A program made the position numbers and the translations under genes. A model generated the notes under the pieces. It was not told where the DNA came from, ran no database searches, and saw nothing but the letters and a program-made list of their open reading frames with translations. 64,000 nucleotides of DNA from Natrarchaeobius chitinivorans (GTDB lineage Archaea > Halobacteriota > Halobacteria > Halobacteriales > Natrialbaceae): assembly GCF_003841505.1 (NCBI RefSeq), contig NZ_REGA01000006.1, positions 141,809-205,808 of the forward strand, written 5' to 3'. Every line of letters starts with the position of its first letter. Position 1 is the stretch's first letter. This document shows, in pieces, positions 63,770-64,000 of this stretch.

Positions 63770-64000
63770 CTAAGACTCACACCTCGGTTGCGTAGCGGTA
63801 GCGAGCGTCTCTTGTAACACTGGCCGTTGCTGGTGAATCTTCTGTGCGTCGTCGATCAGTCGGTCGAGCAGCGGTGGCGGCGAGTAGCCGAGATATTCGC
63901 CAAGTTCGTGGAGGATGAGCTGGGCGTGCGACCGGAAGGTCGCCGCCCAGCGTTCCGGCGGAAACACGATCTCATCGTCCGCTTGTTCGGTGACCAGATC
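63770..64000 (-). CDS. C-terminal part of an unrecognised protein (partial)
   Basis: Stop at 63770, frame open to the window edge; 76 residues visible (FPPERWAATFRSHAQLILHE, then YSPPPLLDRLIDDAQKIHQQ). It is helical and soluble, with a proline hinge. No family is recognised. It is convergent with the TumE-like gene. Confidence 0.5.
   Translation of the reverse strand, partial: DLVTEQADDEIVFPPERWAATFRSHAQLILHELGEYLGYSPPPLLDRLIDDAQKIHQQRPVLQETLATATQPRCES

Overview
The window is a stretch of haloarchaeal chromosome. The evidence is the high GC content with acid-rich proteins, archaeal-type information genes (split RNA polymerase, TFB, thermosome, MCM, EF-2), TATA-like promoters about 25-30 bp before largely leaderless starts, coenzyme F420 synthesis, and many haloarchaea-only small families (HalOD1, BofA-like, DUF7504, DUF7511, DUF7521, DUF7091 types). 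The gene content fits a member of the Natrialbales; that is an inference, because no 16S gene is present.

Layout. 1-8 kb: a membrane-protein tail, cold-shock protein, cupin, orphan ParB-like protein, Ski2-type helicase, DUF7504-like protein, BofA-like protein, tRNA-Pro, GNAT enzyme, zinc-ribbon membrane protein and two small HTH proteins. 8-18 kb: MCM helicase with two mini-inteins at its ATPase site, TFB, DUF2071 protein, an alanine dehydrogenase-like enzyme with an insert, thermosome, a Dim2-like KH protein and a phosphodiesterase. 18.5-19.4 kb: two identical tRNA-Asp genes inside an array of copied tRNA 3' ends. 19.7-34.6 kb: the RNA polymerase/str block (rpoH-B''-B'-A'-A''-nusA, then uS12-uS7, then EF-2). 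It is interrupted by two reverse-strand genes between nusA and uS12 and by a DUF5781-type zincin before EF-2. tuf and rps10 do not follow EF-2.

34.6-49.6 kb: CofH, two almost identical chemotaxis transducers in tandem, then purine genes (purC, purU, purS, purQ) mixed with small regulators, a CobW/COG0523 GTPase and a SHOCT protein. 49.8-59.5 kb: a PAS/GAF histidine kinase, DUF7521, a CDGSH protein, a copper-type P-type ATPase and a ba3-type terminal oxidase operon. The ATPase probably serves oxidase copper supply.

59.5-64 kb: an intron-containing tRNA-Met(CAT) is followed at once by a visibly AT-rich block. It holds a 538-residue orphan protein with a C-terminal EFK motif, a small winged-helix regulator, DUF7344 and DUF7342 type HTH proteins and a TumE-like toxin. 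Two perfect palindromes with 2-nt spacers sit upstream of the orphan gene and between the divergent regulators. This looks like the start of an integrated or defence island and is the best place to look for something undescribed.

Two families of long intergenic palindromes (called here family 1 and family 2) recur through the window. Two family 2 copies 21 kb apart are nearly identical in opposite orientation. No rRNA, CRISPR array or intact insertion sequence was seen.
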